A stretch of 64,000 nucleotides of DNA from Candidatus Rokuibacteriota bacterium (GCA_003220685.1 QHTE01000048.1:31029-95028); one strand, 5' to 3'; positions 9,917 to 19,717 are shown, counted from the first letter of the stretch. Notes: generated by a model from the letters alone, not told the origin. Numbers and translations: made by a program.

Positions 9917-11058
9917 TGGCCGTCGCCGCCGATGCCGGGGCGCTGCCGAGCACGTCCACCGCGGACAGGCAGCGCATCTTCGTCGCCTCGCAGTGGCAGC
10001 TCACGTGGTGGCGCTTCAGAAAGCATCGCGTGGCCGTGGCCAGCGCCATCGTGGTCGCGGGCTTCTATCTGGTCGTGCCGGGCGCCGACTTTCTCGCGTG
10101 CTCCGATCCCAGCGCGTCCGAGGCGCAGCGCTCCTTGATGCCTCCGCAGCTCATCCACTGGTTCGACGAGGGGCGCTTGCGTCCCCACGTGTACGGCCTC
10201 AAGGGCGCCCGAGATCCGAAGACCTTCAAACGCGTCTACCAGCCGGATCCGAGCCAGAAGATCCCGATCCGGTTCTTCGCTCAGGGCTTCGAGTATCGGT
10301 TCCTCGGCCTGTTCCCGATGTCGCGCCACCTGATCGGTGTCGATCCGGGGCGCGATGCTTCCACGACGATCTTTCTGCTCGGCACGGACGTGCAGGGGCG
10401 TGATCTGTGGTCGCGGCTGATGTACGGTACGCGCATCTCGCTCACGATCGGCCTGCTGGGGGTGACGATGAGCCTCGTCCTCGGCGTCGTGCTGGGCGGG
10501 CTCTCGGGCTTCTACGGCGGGATCCTCGACACGGTGATCCAGCGGATCATCGAGATCCTGCGCTCGATTCCGACGATTCCGCTGTGGATGGGCCTGGCGG
10601 CGGCCTTGCCGCGCGACTGGACGATCCTGCAAGTCTACTTCGCCATCACCATCATCATCTCGCTGCTGGGCTGGACGGAGCTGGCACGGGTGATCCGCGG
10701 CCGGTTCCTGGCGCTGCGTGAGGAGGACTTCGTCGTGTCCGCCCGCCTCGTCGGCTGCAGCCGGATGCGGACGATCTTCGTGCACATGGTGCCCTCGTTC
10801 ATGAGCCACATCATCGCGGCGACGACCCTGGCGCTGCCGGCGATGATCATCAGCGAGACCGCGCTGAGCTTCCTCGGCCTGGGCCTGCGGCCGCCCGCGA
10901 TCAGCTGGGGCGTCCTGCTGCAGCAGGCCCAGAACGTCCAGACCGTGGCGATCTCGCCGTGGCTGATGCTCCCGGCGGTGCCGGTGATCGTCGCGGTCAT
11001 GGCCTTCAACTTCCTGGGCGATGGACTCCGGGACGCCGCCGATCCTTATGGGCGATAG
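9916..11058 (+). CDS. ABC transporter permease (DppC type) with extended periplasmic loop
   Basis: 380 aa; the start ATG overlaps the stop of the preceding permease. TM1 lies at about 41-60. It is followed by an insert of about 100 residues with FLACSDPSA and GVDPGRDAS segments before the permease core (GTDVQGRDLWSRLMYG), so the protein is longer than the usual 280-300 aa. The core has five TMs, and the coupling loop lies near ARLVGCSRMRTIFVHM. Long DppC variants of this kind occur with long family 5 binding proteins such as the one in this operon. Confidence 0.9.
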   Translation: MAVAADAGALPSTSTADRQRIFVASQWQLTWWRFRKHRVAVASAIVVAGFYLVVPGADFLACSDPSASEAQRSLMPPQLIHWFDEGRLRPHVYGLKGARDPKTFKRVYQPDPSQKIPIRFFAQGFEYRFLGLFPMSRHLIGVDPGRDASTTIFLLGTDVQGRDLWSRLMYGTRISLTIGLLGVTMSLVLGVVLGGLSGFYGGILDTVIQRIIEILRSIPTIPLWMGLAAALPRDWTILQVYFAITIIISLLGWTELARVIRGRFLALREEDFVVSARLVGCSRMRTIFVHMVPSFMSHIIAATTLALPAMIISETALSFLGLGLRPPAISWGVLLQQAQNVQTVAISPWLMLPAVPVIVAVMAFNFLGDGLRDAADPYGR

Positions 11059-11109
11059 TCTGTCTCCCCCCAGGATTGCGCCGGCAAACCGGCGCGCGAA
11101 GCGGACGAC

Positions 11110-12129
11110 ATGACGCTCATAGGCGAGCCGCTGCTGTCGGTGAGGAATCTCAAGACGTATTTCGTCCAGGACGAGGGGACCGTGAAGGCCGTGGACGGCG
11201 TCGATCTGCAGATGAATGCGCGGGCGACGCTCGGGATCGTCGGCGAGAGCGGGTGCGGCAAGAGCGTCACGGCCCGGTCGATCCTGCGAATCGTCGACCG
11301 GCCCGGCCGGATCGTCGAGGGCGAGATCTGGTTTCGCCGTCCGGCCGCGAACGGCGGGACGGGGAGCCAGGCCGTCGACCTGGCGAAGCTCGAGCCCAAC
11401 GGGGTGGAGATGCGCTCGATCCGCGGCGCCGAGATCGCGCTGATCTTCCAGGAGCCGATGTCGTCGTTCAGCCCCGTGCACAGCGTGGGCAATCAGATCA
11501 TCGAGGCGATCCGGCTCCACCAGGAGATCGACCGCCGCGGGGCGCGTGGCAAGGCGATCGAGATGCTGCGGCGGGTCGGCGTCTCGTCGCCCGATCAGCG
11601 CATCGACCAGCTGGCGCATCAGCTGAGCGGCGGCCTGCGCCAGCGCGCCATGATCGCGATGGCGCTCTCGTGCAGCCCGACCTTGCTGATCGCGGACGAG
11701 CCCACGACCGCGCTGGACGTGACGACGCAGACCCAGATCCTCGAGCTGATGCGCCAGCTCCAGCAGGAAGACGGGATGGCGATCATGCTCATCACGCACG
11801 ATCTGGGCGTGATCGCCGAGATGGCGACGGACGTGGCGGTCATGTACCTCGGCCGGGTCGTCGAGCAGGCGCCGGTCGACGCGATTTTTCACTCCCCGAA
11901 GCATCCCTACACCCGGGCGCTCCTGCGCTCGATTCCGCGGATGCGAGCGCGGAGCCGCGAGCGGCTGACGCCGATCGCCGGCGCGGTGCCGCACCCCTAC
12001 GATCGCCCGGCGGGTTGCCCCTTCCATCCGCGCTGTCCGGACTTCATGGCCGGAACGTGCGATCGTGAGTCACCGGGCCCGCGGACGGTCGGCGCGCGTC
12101 ACACCGTGAGCTGTTTTCTCTACGAATGA
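11110..12129 (+). CDS. ABC transporter ATP-binding protein (DppD type)
   Basis: 339 aa. Walker A GESGCGKS (about 45-52), signature LSGGLRQR, Walker [13 protein letters not shown] and the switch His in ITHDLG are all intact. The C-terminal oligopeptide/dipeptide domain carries the Cys-rich [16 protein letters not shown] segment. That segment binds a 4Fe-4S cluster in DppD; Cys residues at the expected spacing are present. It pairs with the next gene to form the heterodimeric motor. Confidence 0.93.
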   Translation: MTLIGEPLLSVRNLKTYFVQDEGTVKAVDGVDLQMNARATLGIVGESGCGKSVTARSILRIVDRPGRIVEGEIWFRRPAANGGTGSQAVDLAKLEPNGVEMRSIRGAEIALIFQEPMSSFSPVHSVGNQIIEAIRLHQEIDRRGARGKAIEMLRRVGVSSPDQRIDQLAHQLSGGLRQRAMIAMALSCSPTLLIADEPTTALDVTTQTQILELMRQLQQEDGMAIMLITHDLGVIAEMATDVAVMYLGRVVEQAPVDAIFHSPKHPYTRALLRSIPRMRARSRERLTPIAGAVPHPYDRPAGCPFHPRCPDFMAGTCDRESPGPRTVGARHTVSCFLYE

Positions 12130-12139
12130 GCGCGGCCGA

Positions 12140-13156
12140 ATGAGCGCGGCCGGGACCCCGCTCCTGCGAGTGGCCGGCTTGCAGAAGCTCTTTGCCGTTC
12201 GCAAGGGCTTCCTGAAGCGGACGGTCGGCCATGTTCGCGCGGTCGACGGCGTCGACTTTCACATCGACGAGGGCGAGACCCTGGGCCTGGTCGGGGAGAG
12301 CGGCTGCGGCAAGACCACCACGGCGCGCTGCATCCTGCGAGCCATCGAGCCGACCGCCGGCGAGATCTTCATGCGGCTGGCCGACGGCTCCGTGGTCGAC
12401 CTCGGCAAGCTGCGCGAGTCGGAGCTGCGGGCCCTCCGGCGCGAGATGCAGATGATCTTCCAGGATCCGTTCACCTCGCTCAACCCGCGCATGACCTTGC
12501 TCGACCTCGTGGGCGAGCCGCTCCTGGTCCACGGCATGAAGAGCCGGCGCGAGCGCGAGGAGCGCGTGGGGGATCTCTTGCGCCGGGTCGGGCTCAGGCC
12601 CGAGTACATGCGCCGCTTCCCGCACGCCTTCAGCGGCGGCGAGCGTCAGCGCATCGGCATCGCGCGGGCGCTGGCGCTCCAGCCGCGTCTGGTCGTCGCC
12701 GACGAGCCCGTCTCGGCCCTGGACGTCTCGGTGCAGGCGCAGATCCTGAATCTCCTGTTCGATCTGCAGGCCGAGTTCCGGCTGACCTATCTCTTCGTCG
12801 CCCACGATCTGAGCGTCGTCCGCTACATCAGCAATCGGGTGGCCGTGATGTACGTCGGGCGCATCGTCGAGATCGGCGAGACCGAGGAGCTGTTCACGTC
12901 GCCCAAGCATCCCTACACGGCGGCGCTCCTCGCCGCGGTGCCCGAGCCCGATCCGCGGACGCGCTCGAAACGCATCGTGCTGCAGGGCGAGGTGGCGAAT
13001 CCCGCCGCGCCGCCGTCGGGCTGCTACTTCCATCCGCGCTGCCCGCACGCGATCGAGGTGTGCCGGACCCAGACGCCCGCGCTCGAGGAGATCTCGCCGG
13101 GCCACGTCGTCGGCTGCCACCGGGCCCACGAGCTCCGGCTGGCTGGGGTAGAGTGA
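12140..13156 (+). CDS. ABC transporter ATP-binding protein (DppF type)
   Basis: 338 aa. Walker [10 protein letters not shown]-loop [12 protein letters not shown], signature FSGGERQR, Walker [12 protein letters not shown] and HDLS switch are intact. C-terminal oligopeptide-type domain with a Cys-containing motif ([15 protein letters not shown]). It starts 10 nt after the DppD-type gene. The sequence ATGAGCGCGGCCG occurs twice in a row around the junction (the end of the previous ORF and this start), suggesting a small tandem duplication of the intergenic border. Second ATPase of the importer. Confidence 0.93.
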   Translation: MSAAGTPLLRVAGLQKLFAVRKGFLKRTVGHVRAVDGVDFHIDEGETLGLVGESGCGKTTTARCILRAIEPTAGEIFMRLADGSVVDLGKLRESELRALRREMQMIFQDPFTSLNPRMTLLDLVGEPLLVHGMKSRREREERVGDLLRRVGLRPEYMRRFPHAFSGGERQRIGIARALALQPRLVVADEPVSALDVSVQAQILNLLFDLQAEFRLTYLFVAHDLSVVRYISNRVAVMYVGRIVEIGETEELFTSPKHPYTAALLAAVPEPDPRTRSKRIVLQGEVANPAAPPSGCYFHPRCPHAIEVCRTQTPALEEISPGHVVGCHRAHELRLAGVE

Positions 13157-13160
13157 GGCC

Positions 13161-14333
13161 ATGATCGTCTCGCGCGCCGTCACCGCCAATCTGTCGAGGG
13201 CCTCGTGGATCCGCCGCATGTTCGAGGAGGGCGCCCGCCTCAAGCAGGAGCGCGGCGCCGACAAGGTCTTCGACTTCACCCTGGGCAATCCGGAGATCGA
13301 GCCGCCGCCGGCGGTGCTGGCCGCTGCCCGGCGGGTGCTGGACAGTACGGCGCCGCACCTGCACGCCTACATGCCGAACGCCGGCCACGTGAAGGTGCGC
13401 GAAGCGGTGGCCGGGCGGCTCTCGGCCTCGACCGGGCTACCATACACGGCCAATCACGTCCTGATGACCGTGGGCGCCGGTGCGGCGCTGAACACCGTGC
13501 TGAAGGCGCTGCTCGACCCCGGCGACGAGGTGCTCACGGTCGCGCCGTTCTTCGCCGAGTACACGTTCTACGCCGAGAATCACGGCGGCAAGCTGGTCGT
13601 GGTGCCGCCCAAGGCGGATCTCACGCCGGACGCCGCGAAGCTCGAGGCCGCCATCACGCCGCGGACGCGCGTGATCCTCGTGAACTCGCCCAACAATCCG
13701 AGCGGCGTCATCTATCCCCGCTCGACGTTCGTCGAGATCGAGACGATGCTGGCGCGCGCGGCGCGGCCGATCGTGCTCGTCAGCGACGAGCCGTATCGGG
13801 CGCTCGTGTTCGACGACGTGGCCGTGCCCGAGGTGCCGCCGCTGGTCACGCGCGCGATCGTGGCGACATCCTGGTCGAAGTCGCTGGCCGTTCCGGGCGA
13901 GCGCATTGGTTACCTGGCAATCTCCCCGCGCATGCCGGAAGCGGCCGAGCTCTTCGAGGCGTGCACCTTCACGAGCCGGGTGCTCGGCTTCGTGAACGCG
14001 CCGGCGCTCTGGCAGTGGGTGGTGGCCGAGGTCGGCGACCAGGTGATCGACGTGGCCCCGTACCGGGACAAGCGCGACCTGATGTACGAGGGCCTCACGC
14101 GGATCGGCTACCAGTGCGTGAAGCCGCAGGGCGCGTTCTACGTCTTCCCGCGGACGCCGATCGACGACGACGTGGCGTTCGTCCGGCTGCTGGCCGAGGA
14201 GGGCGTGCTGACCGTGCCCGGCTCGGGCTTCGGCATGCCCGGCCACATCCGCATCTCGCTCACGGTCGAGCGCGAGACCGTCGTGCGCGCGCTGACAGGG
14301 TTCGAGCGCGCGTTTCGCCGGGCCCGCGGCTGA
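13161..14333 (+). CDS. PLP-dependent aminotransferase, class I/II
   Basis: 390 aa fold-type I enzyme. The PLP-binding lysine is K240 in SWSKSLAVPGERIGY, with the cofactor-contacting NSPNNPSG segment (about 174-181) and SDEPYR (about 209-214) upstream and a substrate-carboxylate Arg near the C-terminus (GHIRISL). It begins 4 nt after the importer ATPase gene, so it is very likely co-transcribed and may process the imported amino compound. AspC/AspB-like; the exact donor is unknown. Confidence 0.88.
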   Translation: MIVSRAVTANLSRASWIRRMFEEGARLKQERGADKVFDFTLGNPEIEPPPAVLAAARRVLDSTAPHLHAYMPNAGHVKVREAVAGRLSASTGLPYTANHVLMTVGAGAALNTVLKALLDPGDEVLTVAPFFAEYTFYAENHGGKLVVVPPKADLTPDAAKLEAAITPRTRVILVNSPNNPSGVIYPRSTFVEIETMLARAARPIVLVSDEPYRALVFDDVAVPEVPPLVTRAIVATSWSKSLAVPGERIGYLAISPRMPEAAELFEACTFTSRVLGFVNAPALWQWVVAEVGDQVIDVAPYRDKRDLMYEGLTRIGYQCVKPQGAFYVFPRTPIDDDVAFVRLLAEEGVLTVPGSGFGMPGHIRISLTVERETVVRALTGFERAFRRARG

Positions 14334-14379
14334 GCGCCGCGCGGGGGGCGGGGCGCGGCTCGGCGTGCGCGCCCGCGGC

Positions 14380-14727
14380 TCAGCCGAGCAGTCGCTTGTA
14401 GGTGGCCTCGTCGAAGCCGACGATCAGCGCGCGGCCCTTGCGGAGCGTCGGCGCCCGCAGATTGCCGGTGGGGCCCAGCAGGAGGCCGAGCAGCTCGGCC
14501 GGCGGCGGCTTGTCGCGCTTGAGGTCGACGTGCACGATCTTCTTGCCCTTGGCGACGTAGAGCTCGTCCACGTCTTTCAGCGTGCTCAGCGCGGCGTCAC
14601 CCTTGATCGTGGCCTTTTTTGCATCGGTCTGTGAGGCGATACCGACCTTGTGCTTGGCAAGGAACCCTTGCGTCTTGGCGCAGGTCACTCAGCCCTGGCG
14701 GTGGTAGCTCCAATCGACGGCGCTCAT
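14380..14727 (-). CDS. ArsC-like thioredoxin-fold selenoprotein (in-frame TGA read as selenocysteine)
   Basis: 115 aa if the TGA at 14689-14691 is read through as selenocysteine (residue 13). The N-terminus then reads SYHRQG-U-VTCAKTQGFL: the CxxC-type redox motif of the ArsC/Spx-like fold with Sec in place of the first cysteine and Cys16 retained. The rest shows the family hallmarks, including the cis-Pro segment GNLRAPTLRKG near 92-102 and GFDEATY at the end. An ATG with AGGAG 8 nt upstream lies 36 nt before the TGA. A hairpin fitting a bacterial SECIS follows the TGA. A standard gene caller would truncate this to a GTG-started 102-aa protein lacking the active site. It sits 29 nt downstream of hyuB, in the same operon. 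Likely a thiol/selenol oxidoreductase rather than a proven arsenate reductase. Confidence 0.8.
14657..14671 (-). promoter_or_regulatory. SECIS-like hairpin for the ArsC-like selenoprotein
   Basis: On the minus strand GCAAGG-GUU-CCUUGC forms a perfect 6-bp stem with a three-base GUU loop. It starts 17 nt after the TGA, so the loop G lies 24 nt downstream. Bacterial SECIS elements need a short stem-loop with a G (often GU) at the tip about 16-37 nt after the UGA; all criteria are met. The GUU falls in a GGG-UUC (Gly-Phe) codon pair. Confidence 0.7.
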
Positions 14728-14756
14728 GTCGTTCTCCTGGTTTTGGAGTCGTGGGA

Positions 14757-16748
14757 TCACTTCAACGCGATCGAGGCGCGCAACTCTTTCAGGAGCCGAT
14801 CGAGATCGTCCGGTGTCACCGGCCGCTCGTTGGCGAGCGTCTCGACGCGGCCGTAGAGCGTGCGCCGGACGTACGCCCGGTAGGGGGCCGGTAGCGACAT
14901 CAAGAGCCCAATGAATGCGTCCTGAAGCTCCGGCGGCCAGCGGCGCTCGTGCTCGCGGCGCGCTGCCCCGAAGTCGAACACCGCGCCCGTGCCCGCACGC
15001 GTCGGCTCCTCACTGCGCCGAGAGGCGCGCAGCGCGGCGGTGGCCGGCTCGTCGACCCGGTCGCCGTCGAGGACGACGCCGTACGCCTCATGCGCGCGCT
15101 CGCGAGAGACCAGGCCCGACAGGACGTCGGCGAGCACGTGAGACGGCGGGCGCGTGAAGCGATCGCCGTGTCCGCCGCCGCCCGGCGTCCGGACGCTCAG
15201 CACGTCGCCGGGCTCGAGCGCCAGCACCTCGATCTTCGGGATCGTCCGCTCGGCGGTCGTGCCCGGATTCAGCATCACGCTCCCGGTCGAGCCGGCGGTG
15301 CCGCCCGCCACGCCCCAGGGCGCGAAGCGCAGCCGCTCCATCCCGCGCGCGGTCACGAGGCCCTCGGGCTGGAAGACCTGGAAGTCCAGGCGTACGCCGA
15401 AGCCGCCGCGAAACCGACCGGGACCCGCGGAATCCGGGATCAGGTGAAACCGCCGCACGACGATCGGCACCTCGGCTTCGAGCGTCTCTGCCGGCGTGGT
15501 CTTGAGAAAGCCGAGCGAAGCGTCGCAGCCGTCGATGCCGTCACGGGCGGGCCGGCCGCCGCCGCCGCCGATCATCGGCTCGATCACGGTGACGTGGCGC
15601 CGGCCCGCCTCCGGGTCGGGCAGCGAGAGCGCGACCATGCAGCCCTGACCGCCGCCGGCCGCCGGAATGTCCTCGGGCACCGCGCGGGCCAACGCGCCGA
15701 GGACGGCATCGTAGATCCTGAGCACGGTGGCGTAGCGCACGCCGCACGCCGCCGGGAATTTCGGATTCACCACCGAGCCCTCGGGCAGGGTCATGCGCAC
15801 GCGGCGCAGCACGCCCGCGTTCAGCGGGATCGTCCGGTCGCGCGTCGCGAAGTAGTTGACGAGCGCGACCGACATGAACGGGTGCACACGGCCGGCCGTC
15901 GGCACGTTCAGCGCCGAGCTCACCTGGATGTCGCTCCCCGTGAAGTCCAGGTGGATCTCGCCGTCGGCGATCGTGAGCGCGACCTTCAACCGGATCGGGA
16001 TCTTCGTCACCACGTCGTCCTCGATGTAGTCCGAGAACTCGTAGCGGCCGGCCGGCATCCGGCGGATGAGTGCCTCGACCTTGCGGGTGGCGTAGTCGAT
16101 CAGATCGTCCATCGCCTTGTCGACCGTGTCGGGCCCGAAGCGGCGGATCAGCTCGTGCATCCGCCGCTCGCCGGTGGTGAGCCCGGCCACCAGCGCCTGC
16201 AGATCCCCCCAGTTCTGCTCGGGGATCCGGCAGTTGGCCAGGATCACGTCGAGCAAATCCCGGTTGACCTCGCCGCGCTTGAAGAGCTTCTTGGGCGGCA
16301 GTCGCAGACCCTCCTGGAAGATCTCCGACGCGCGCGGCGTGATCGACGCCGGCACCATGCCGCCGACGTCGGAGCTGTGCAGGAAGCCCGCGCCGTAGGC
16401 GACCAGGCGGTCTTCCCAGAAGATCGGCTTCACGAGATGGATGTCGGGCAGGTGCGTCGCCGCGGCCGCCGAGCCGTATGGATCGTTCGTGATCACGACG
16501 TCGCCCGGCTCGAGCGGACCCACTGCCTCCAGGGTCTGCGCATAGCTGATGCCGCCGAAGCTCGCCACGCCGAGCTCCACCGGATAGGCGAAGAACTCGC
16601 CGGACGGGTTGAGCAGGCCGCAGGTGAAGTCGGCCGTCTCCTTCACGAACGTCGTGTAGGCCGTCCGCTCGACGACGTACGCCATCTCCTCGACGGCGCC
16701 CTGCAGGTAGTTCCGGAGAATCTCGACCGTGAGCGCGTCCAGCCGCAT
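14757..16748 (-). CDS. hyuB: hydantoinase B/oxoprolinase family protein (HyuB)
   Basis: 663 aa. Beta subunit of ATP-dependent N-methylhydantoinase, 5-oxoprolinase and acetone-carboxylase-type enzymes. The N-terminus (DALTVEILRNYLQGAVEEM) and FVKETADFTCGLLNPSG are diagnostic; the TNDPYG and HSSDVGG motifs and the glycine-rich tail GGGGHGDRF are also present. The ATG overlaps the TGA of hyuA by one base, so translation is coupled. The C-terminal 90 residues after the Gly-rich segment are an extension with GRVETLANERPVTPDDLDRL that is not usually part of the core. It acts in the cytoplasm with HyuA, opening cyclic amides at ATP cost; the substrate is unresolved. Confidence 0.92.
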   Translation of the reverse strand: MRLDALTVEILRNYLQGAVEEMAYVVERTAYTTFVKETADFTCGLLNPSGEFFAYPVELGVASFGGISYAQTLEAVGPLEPGDVVITNDPYGSAAAATHLPDIHLVKPIFWEDRLVAYGAGFLHSSDVGGMVPASITPRASEIFQEGLRLPPKKLFKRGEVNRDLLDVILANCRIPEQNWGDLQALVAGLTTGERRMHELIRRFGPDTVDKAMDDLIDYATRKVEALIRRMPAGRYEFSDYIEDDVVTKIPIRLKVALTIADGEIHLDFTGSDIQVSSALNVPTAGRVHPFMSVALVNYFATRDRTIPLNAGVLRRVRMTLPEGSVVNPKFPAACGVRYATVLRIYDAVLGALARAVPEDIPAAGGGQGCMVALSLPDPEAGRRHVTVIEPMIGGGGGRPARDGIDGCDASLGFLKTTPAETLEAEVPIVVRRFHLIPDSAGPGRFRGGFGVRLDFQVFQPEGLVTARGMERLRFAPWGVAGGTAGSTGSVMLNPGTTAERTIPKIEVLALEPGDVLSVRTPGGGGHGDRFTRPPSHVLADVLSGLVSRERAHEAYGVVLDGDRVDEPATAALRASRRSEEPTRAGTGAVFDFGAARREHERRWPPELQDAFIGLLMSLPAPYRAYVRRTLYGRVETLANERPVTPDDLDRLLKELRASIALK

Positions 16749-18805
16749 CAGCCTTTCCTCCGGAGCAGCAGATTCCCGAACCGGTCGACCTCGCCGAGGT
16801 GGGCGCCCGGCACGAGCACGGTCGTGTCCGGCTGCTCGACGATCGCGGGGCCTTCGAGGCGCGCGCCGCGGCCGAGCGCCGCGCGGTCGAACACGCGCGC
16901 CTCGGTCGGACGTCCGTCGAGCCAGATCCGTCGGGTCGTGCGCGCGGTGGGCGTCGCGGCGCCCGCGGAGATCTCGGTGATCGGCACCCGCGGGCGCTCG
17001 GCGCGGAGCTGGACGCGGAGGTTCACGACCTCGGCCGGCGCCGCGCGATCGGCGTGGCCGAAGGCGCGCTCGTGCGCGCGATGGAAGGCGGCGAGCAGAG
17101 GAGCCCCGCCGCCCGGCCCCAGCCAGCCGAGCTCGACGGGCACGTCGATCTCGTACGACTGCCCGACGTAGCGCATGTCGGCGGCGTACCGGAACGCGGC
17201 GGCGCCCGCGCCGGCGCCGAACCGCGCGAGCCACTCCGCGAGCTCGGCGCGCAGATCCTCGTACTGCCGGCGCAGCGCGGCCGCCTCGGAGAGCTCGGTC
17301 TCCACGCGCGTGTGCACCGTGCGGACCGCGTCGTTCACGATGTCGGCGCTGAGCGCGCCGAGGGCGCAGAGCGTGCCCGGCGCGCGCGGGACGAAGACCG
17401 CGGGGATGCCGACCTCGCGCGCGACGAGGGCGCCGACGACCGGGCCGGCGCCGCCAAAGGCGACGAGCGCAAAAGCGCGCGGATCGACGGCGGCGCGCGA
17501 CAGGATCTTCGTGAACTCCGCGTACATGGTCGAGACGGCGACGCGGACGATGCTCTCGGCGGCTTCGTCGGCAGTCATCCCGAGGCGGTCGGCGAATCTG
17601 GCGATGGCCGCCTCCGCGAGCGATCGATCCAGACGCATGCGTCCGCCGAGGAATCGATCCGGATCGAGAAAGCCGGAGACCAGGAACGCGTCGGTGAGGG
17701 TGGCCTCCTTGCCGCCGCGGCCGTAGCACGCCGGCCCCGGCTCGGCCCCCGTACTCTGCGGACCGACCTTCGGCAGCCCCACGTCGTCGACCCACGCCAC
17801 CGATCCGCCGCCGGCACCGATCGCGCTGACGCCCACGACCGGCATCATCACGGGCACGCCGCCGATGTGCTCGCTCGTGCTCACGCGCGGGCGCCCGTCC
17901 TCGACGACCGCCATGTCGGCGCTGGTGCCGCCGACGTCGAGCGTGATGACATTCGGGAAGCCGGCGCGGCCCGCGACGTACGCGGCGCCGATGACGCCCG
18001 ACGCGGGCCCCGAGAGCAGCGTCGCGGCGGCCCGAGTGCGCGCGGCGGCGACCGGCATGATGCCGCCGTTGGATTTCGTGACGTACGGGATGGCCGGCGC
18101 CCCGCGCGCGGCGAGCGCCTGCTCGAAGCCCTCGAGGTAGCGCCGCACCTTCGGCTGCACGTACGCGTCGAGCACCGCCAGCGCGGTGCGCTCGTACTCG
18201 CGCGCCTGCGGCCAGACGTCGGAGGACGCCGTCACCGGCAGCCCGGGGACCGCGGCTTCCGCGATCGCCCGGGCGCGCTGCTCGTGCGCGGGCCGCCGAT
18301 AGGAGTGCAGCAGCGAGATCACGAGGCCCTCCACGCTCTGACCCGTCCGGGTCAGGTGATGCGCGGCGTCGCGCACGCTCGCCTCGTCCAGGGGCGTGTC
18401 GACCGTGCCGTCGGCGCGCAGCCGCTCGCGGACCTCGGCGACGCGCGCGCGAGGGATCAGGGGCACCGGGCGCGCGCCGTGCAGATCGAACGGGTTCGGC
18501 ATCCGTAGCCGCTGCAGCTCGAGGACGTCGCGAAACCCCTGGGTGACGAGCAGGCCGAGCCGCGCGCCGGTCCGCTGGATCAGCGTGTTCACGGCGATCG
18601 TCGTGCCGTGGACGACCGTGCCGATCTCGCGGAGGTCGATACCGTGCTCGTCGGCCAGGCGCACCAGGCCGGCGCGGACCGCCTCGGCGAATTCGTGCGG
18701 GGTCGAAGGGACCTTCAGGCCAACCAGCTCGCCCGTCTGCGTGTCGAAGAGGGCGAAGTCGGTGAAGGTCCCGCCGATGTCGATCCCGAGCCAGTGCCGC
18801 GCCAT
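16748..18805 (-). CDS. hyuA: hydantoinase/oxoprolinase family protein, subunit A (HyuA)
   Basis: 685 aa. ATP-binding subunit with an N-terminal phosphate loop GIDIGGTFTDF (residues 6-16), an acidic VHGTTIAVN-type switch and the second ASKHA-like loop ITLDVGGTSADM (about 296-307). It phosphorylates the cyclic amide before ring opening by HyuB. An upstream in-frame start exists at 18883, but the ATG at 18805 gives the family-typical N-terminus (MARHWLGIDIGG). Forms an operon hyuA-hyuB-ArsC-like selenoprotein; no racemase or carbamoylase is adjacent, so a 5-oxoproline or N-methylhydantoin role cannot be separated. Confidence 0.93.
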   Translation of the reverse strand: MARHWLGIDIGGTFTDFALFDTQTGELVGLKVPSTPHEFAEAVRAGLVRLADEHGIDLREIGTVVHGTTIAVNTLIQRTGARLGLLVTQGFRDVLELQRLRMPNPFDLHGARPVPLIPRARVAEVRERLRADGTVDTPLDEASVRDAAHHLTRTGQSVEGLVISLLHSYRRPAHEQRARAIAEAAVPGLPVTASSDVWPQAREYERTALAVLDAYVQPKVRRYLEGFEQALAARGAPAIPYVTKSNGGIMPVAAARTRAAATLLSGPASGVIGAAYVAGRAGFPNVITLDVGGTSADMAVVEDGRPRVSTSEHIGGVPVMMPVVGVSAIGAGGGSVAWVDDVGLPKVGPQSTGAEPGPACYGRGGKEATLTDAFLVSGFLDPDRFLGGRMRLDRSLAEAAIARFADRLGMTADEAAESIVRVAVSTMYAEFTKILSRAAVDPRAFALVAFGGAGPVVGALVAREVGIPAVFVPRAPGTLCALGALSADIVNDAVRTVHTRVETELSEAAALRRQYEDLRAELAEWLARFGAGAGAAAFRYAADMRYVGQSYEIDVPVELGWLGPGGGAPLLAAFHRAHERAFGHADRAAPAEVVNLRVQLRAERPRVPITEISAGAATPTARTTRRIWLDGRPTEARVFDRAALGRGARLEGPAIVEQPDTTVLVPGAHLGEVDRFGNLLLRRKG

Positions 18806-18851
18806 CGGTTCAGCGATTGTGCCGCCTTGGCGGCATCGAGGCAAGATATCG

Positions 18852-19618
18852 CTATCGAGCGGCCGCGTTCGCCAGGACCGCATCCATCCCGCCGGTGAAG
18901 TAGAACGCCTTCACCGGGACGGCGTCGTGGACGCCGTCGAGGATCTCGCGGCACACGCGGAGCGACTCGGCGAGGCCGACGGTGGCGCCGGGCCGCTTCG
19001 TGTACGGCTCGGCCACGTAGAACGGCTGCGCGAAGAATCGCAGCAGCTTCTCGGCGCGCTCGAGCGCCAGCGGATCGGCCTGGGGCCCGTCGCTCGGGGG
19101 CACCAGGAGCGCGCCGATGGCGGTCCGGATCCGCGCCGCCAGCTCCACGTGCCCGCGATCGTGGCTTTGGGCCTCGAGCAGCCGCGAGCGCGAGGTGAGG
19201 GGATCCACCGTTGGATGTATGCCGCGGCCGGCGAGCTCGGCCGACAGACGAATCACCACGTCGACTCCCGCCAGGCCGGCCAAACGCTCCGGCGTCCACG
19301 CGCCTTCCTCCGAGCGAAAATAGAACGTCTGCACCGGCCCCATCGTGCCTTCGCTGAACCCGTCCTGCTTCAAGGTGTCGGCGATCGAGACCGGTGTCCA
19401 CGGCGCCAGGGTGAACAGCGACACCCCGGCGGATCCTCCGCTCAGCCGACGCACCAGCTCTTCCATCACGACGGTGGTGCCCGCGCGCAGCTCTCCGGCG
19501 ATCGCGACGGTGCCGCCGCGAACGAGCGGGCACATGACGTCGATCACCTTGATGCCGGTCTCGAGCAGCCGTCCAGATCGCCTCCGGCCGCGGCTCGAAC
19601 CGTCGACTCGAGGTCCAT
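18852..19618 (-). pseudogene. F1-ATPase beta-like remnant, N-terminally deleted, P-loop lost
   Basis: An ATG with a strong GGTGAGGAGG ribosome site at 19618 opens a frame that reads only about 18 residues before it leaves the homologous frame. The alternative frame then carries LLETGIKVIDVMCPL, unmistakable for the nucleotide-binding domain of F1/V-type beta subunits, and continues to 18852 (GTG at 19547, 231 aa). HPTVDPLTSRSRLL, FFAQPFYVAE and REILDG match beta-subunit C-terminal motifs. The N-terminal barrel, the Walker A (GGAGVGKT becomes GELRAGTT) and the Walker B region are missing, so it cannot hydrolyse ATP. It lies directly upstream of hyuA on the same strand. It may be a decayed gene or a repurposed short paralogue. 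Confidence 0.65.
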
Positions 19619-19701
19619 CGCCGTCCTCCTCACCAGTAAGTGCCGGGATCGTCAGATCGGCTTTGCCGCGGCCGCGTATCAGGGCCGGCCGGCGGTTGGA
19701 G

Positions 19702-19707
19702 TATCCT
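19702..19707 (+). promoter_or_regulatory. TANNNT -10-like element next to start codon
   Basis: TATCCT ends 10 nt before the ATG of the amidohydrolase gene, with no Shine-Dalgarno sequence between them. Candidate leaderless start. Confidence 0.4.
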
Positions 19708-19717
19708 ACCTGCTGCG

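Noticed and set aside
14380..14688. Short 102-aa GTG-started ArsC-like gene
   Set aside because: This start lies right after the TGA and removes the active site; the upstream ATG with AGGAG and SECIS hairpin fits a selenoprotein better.
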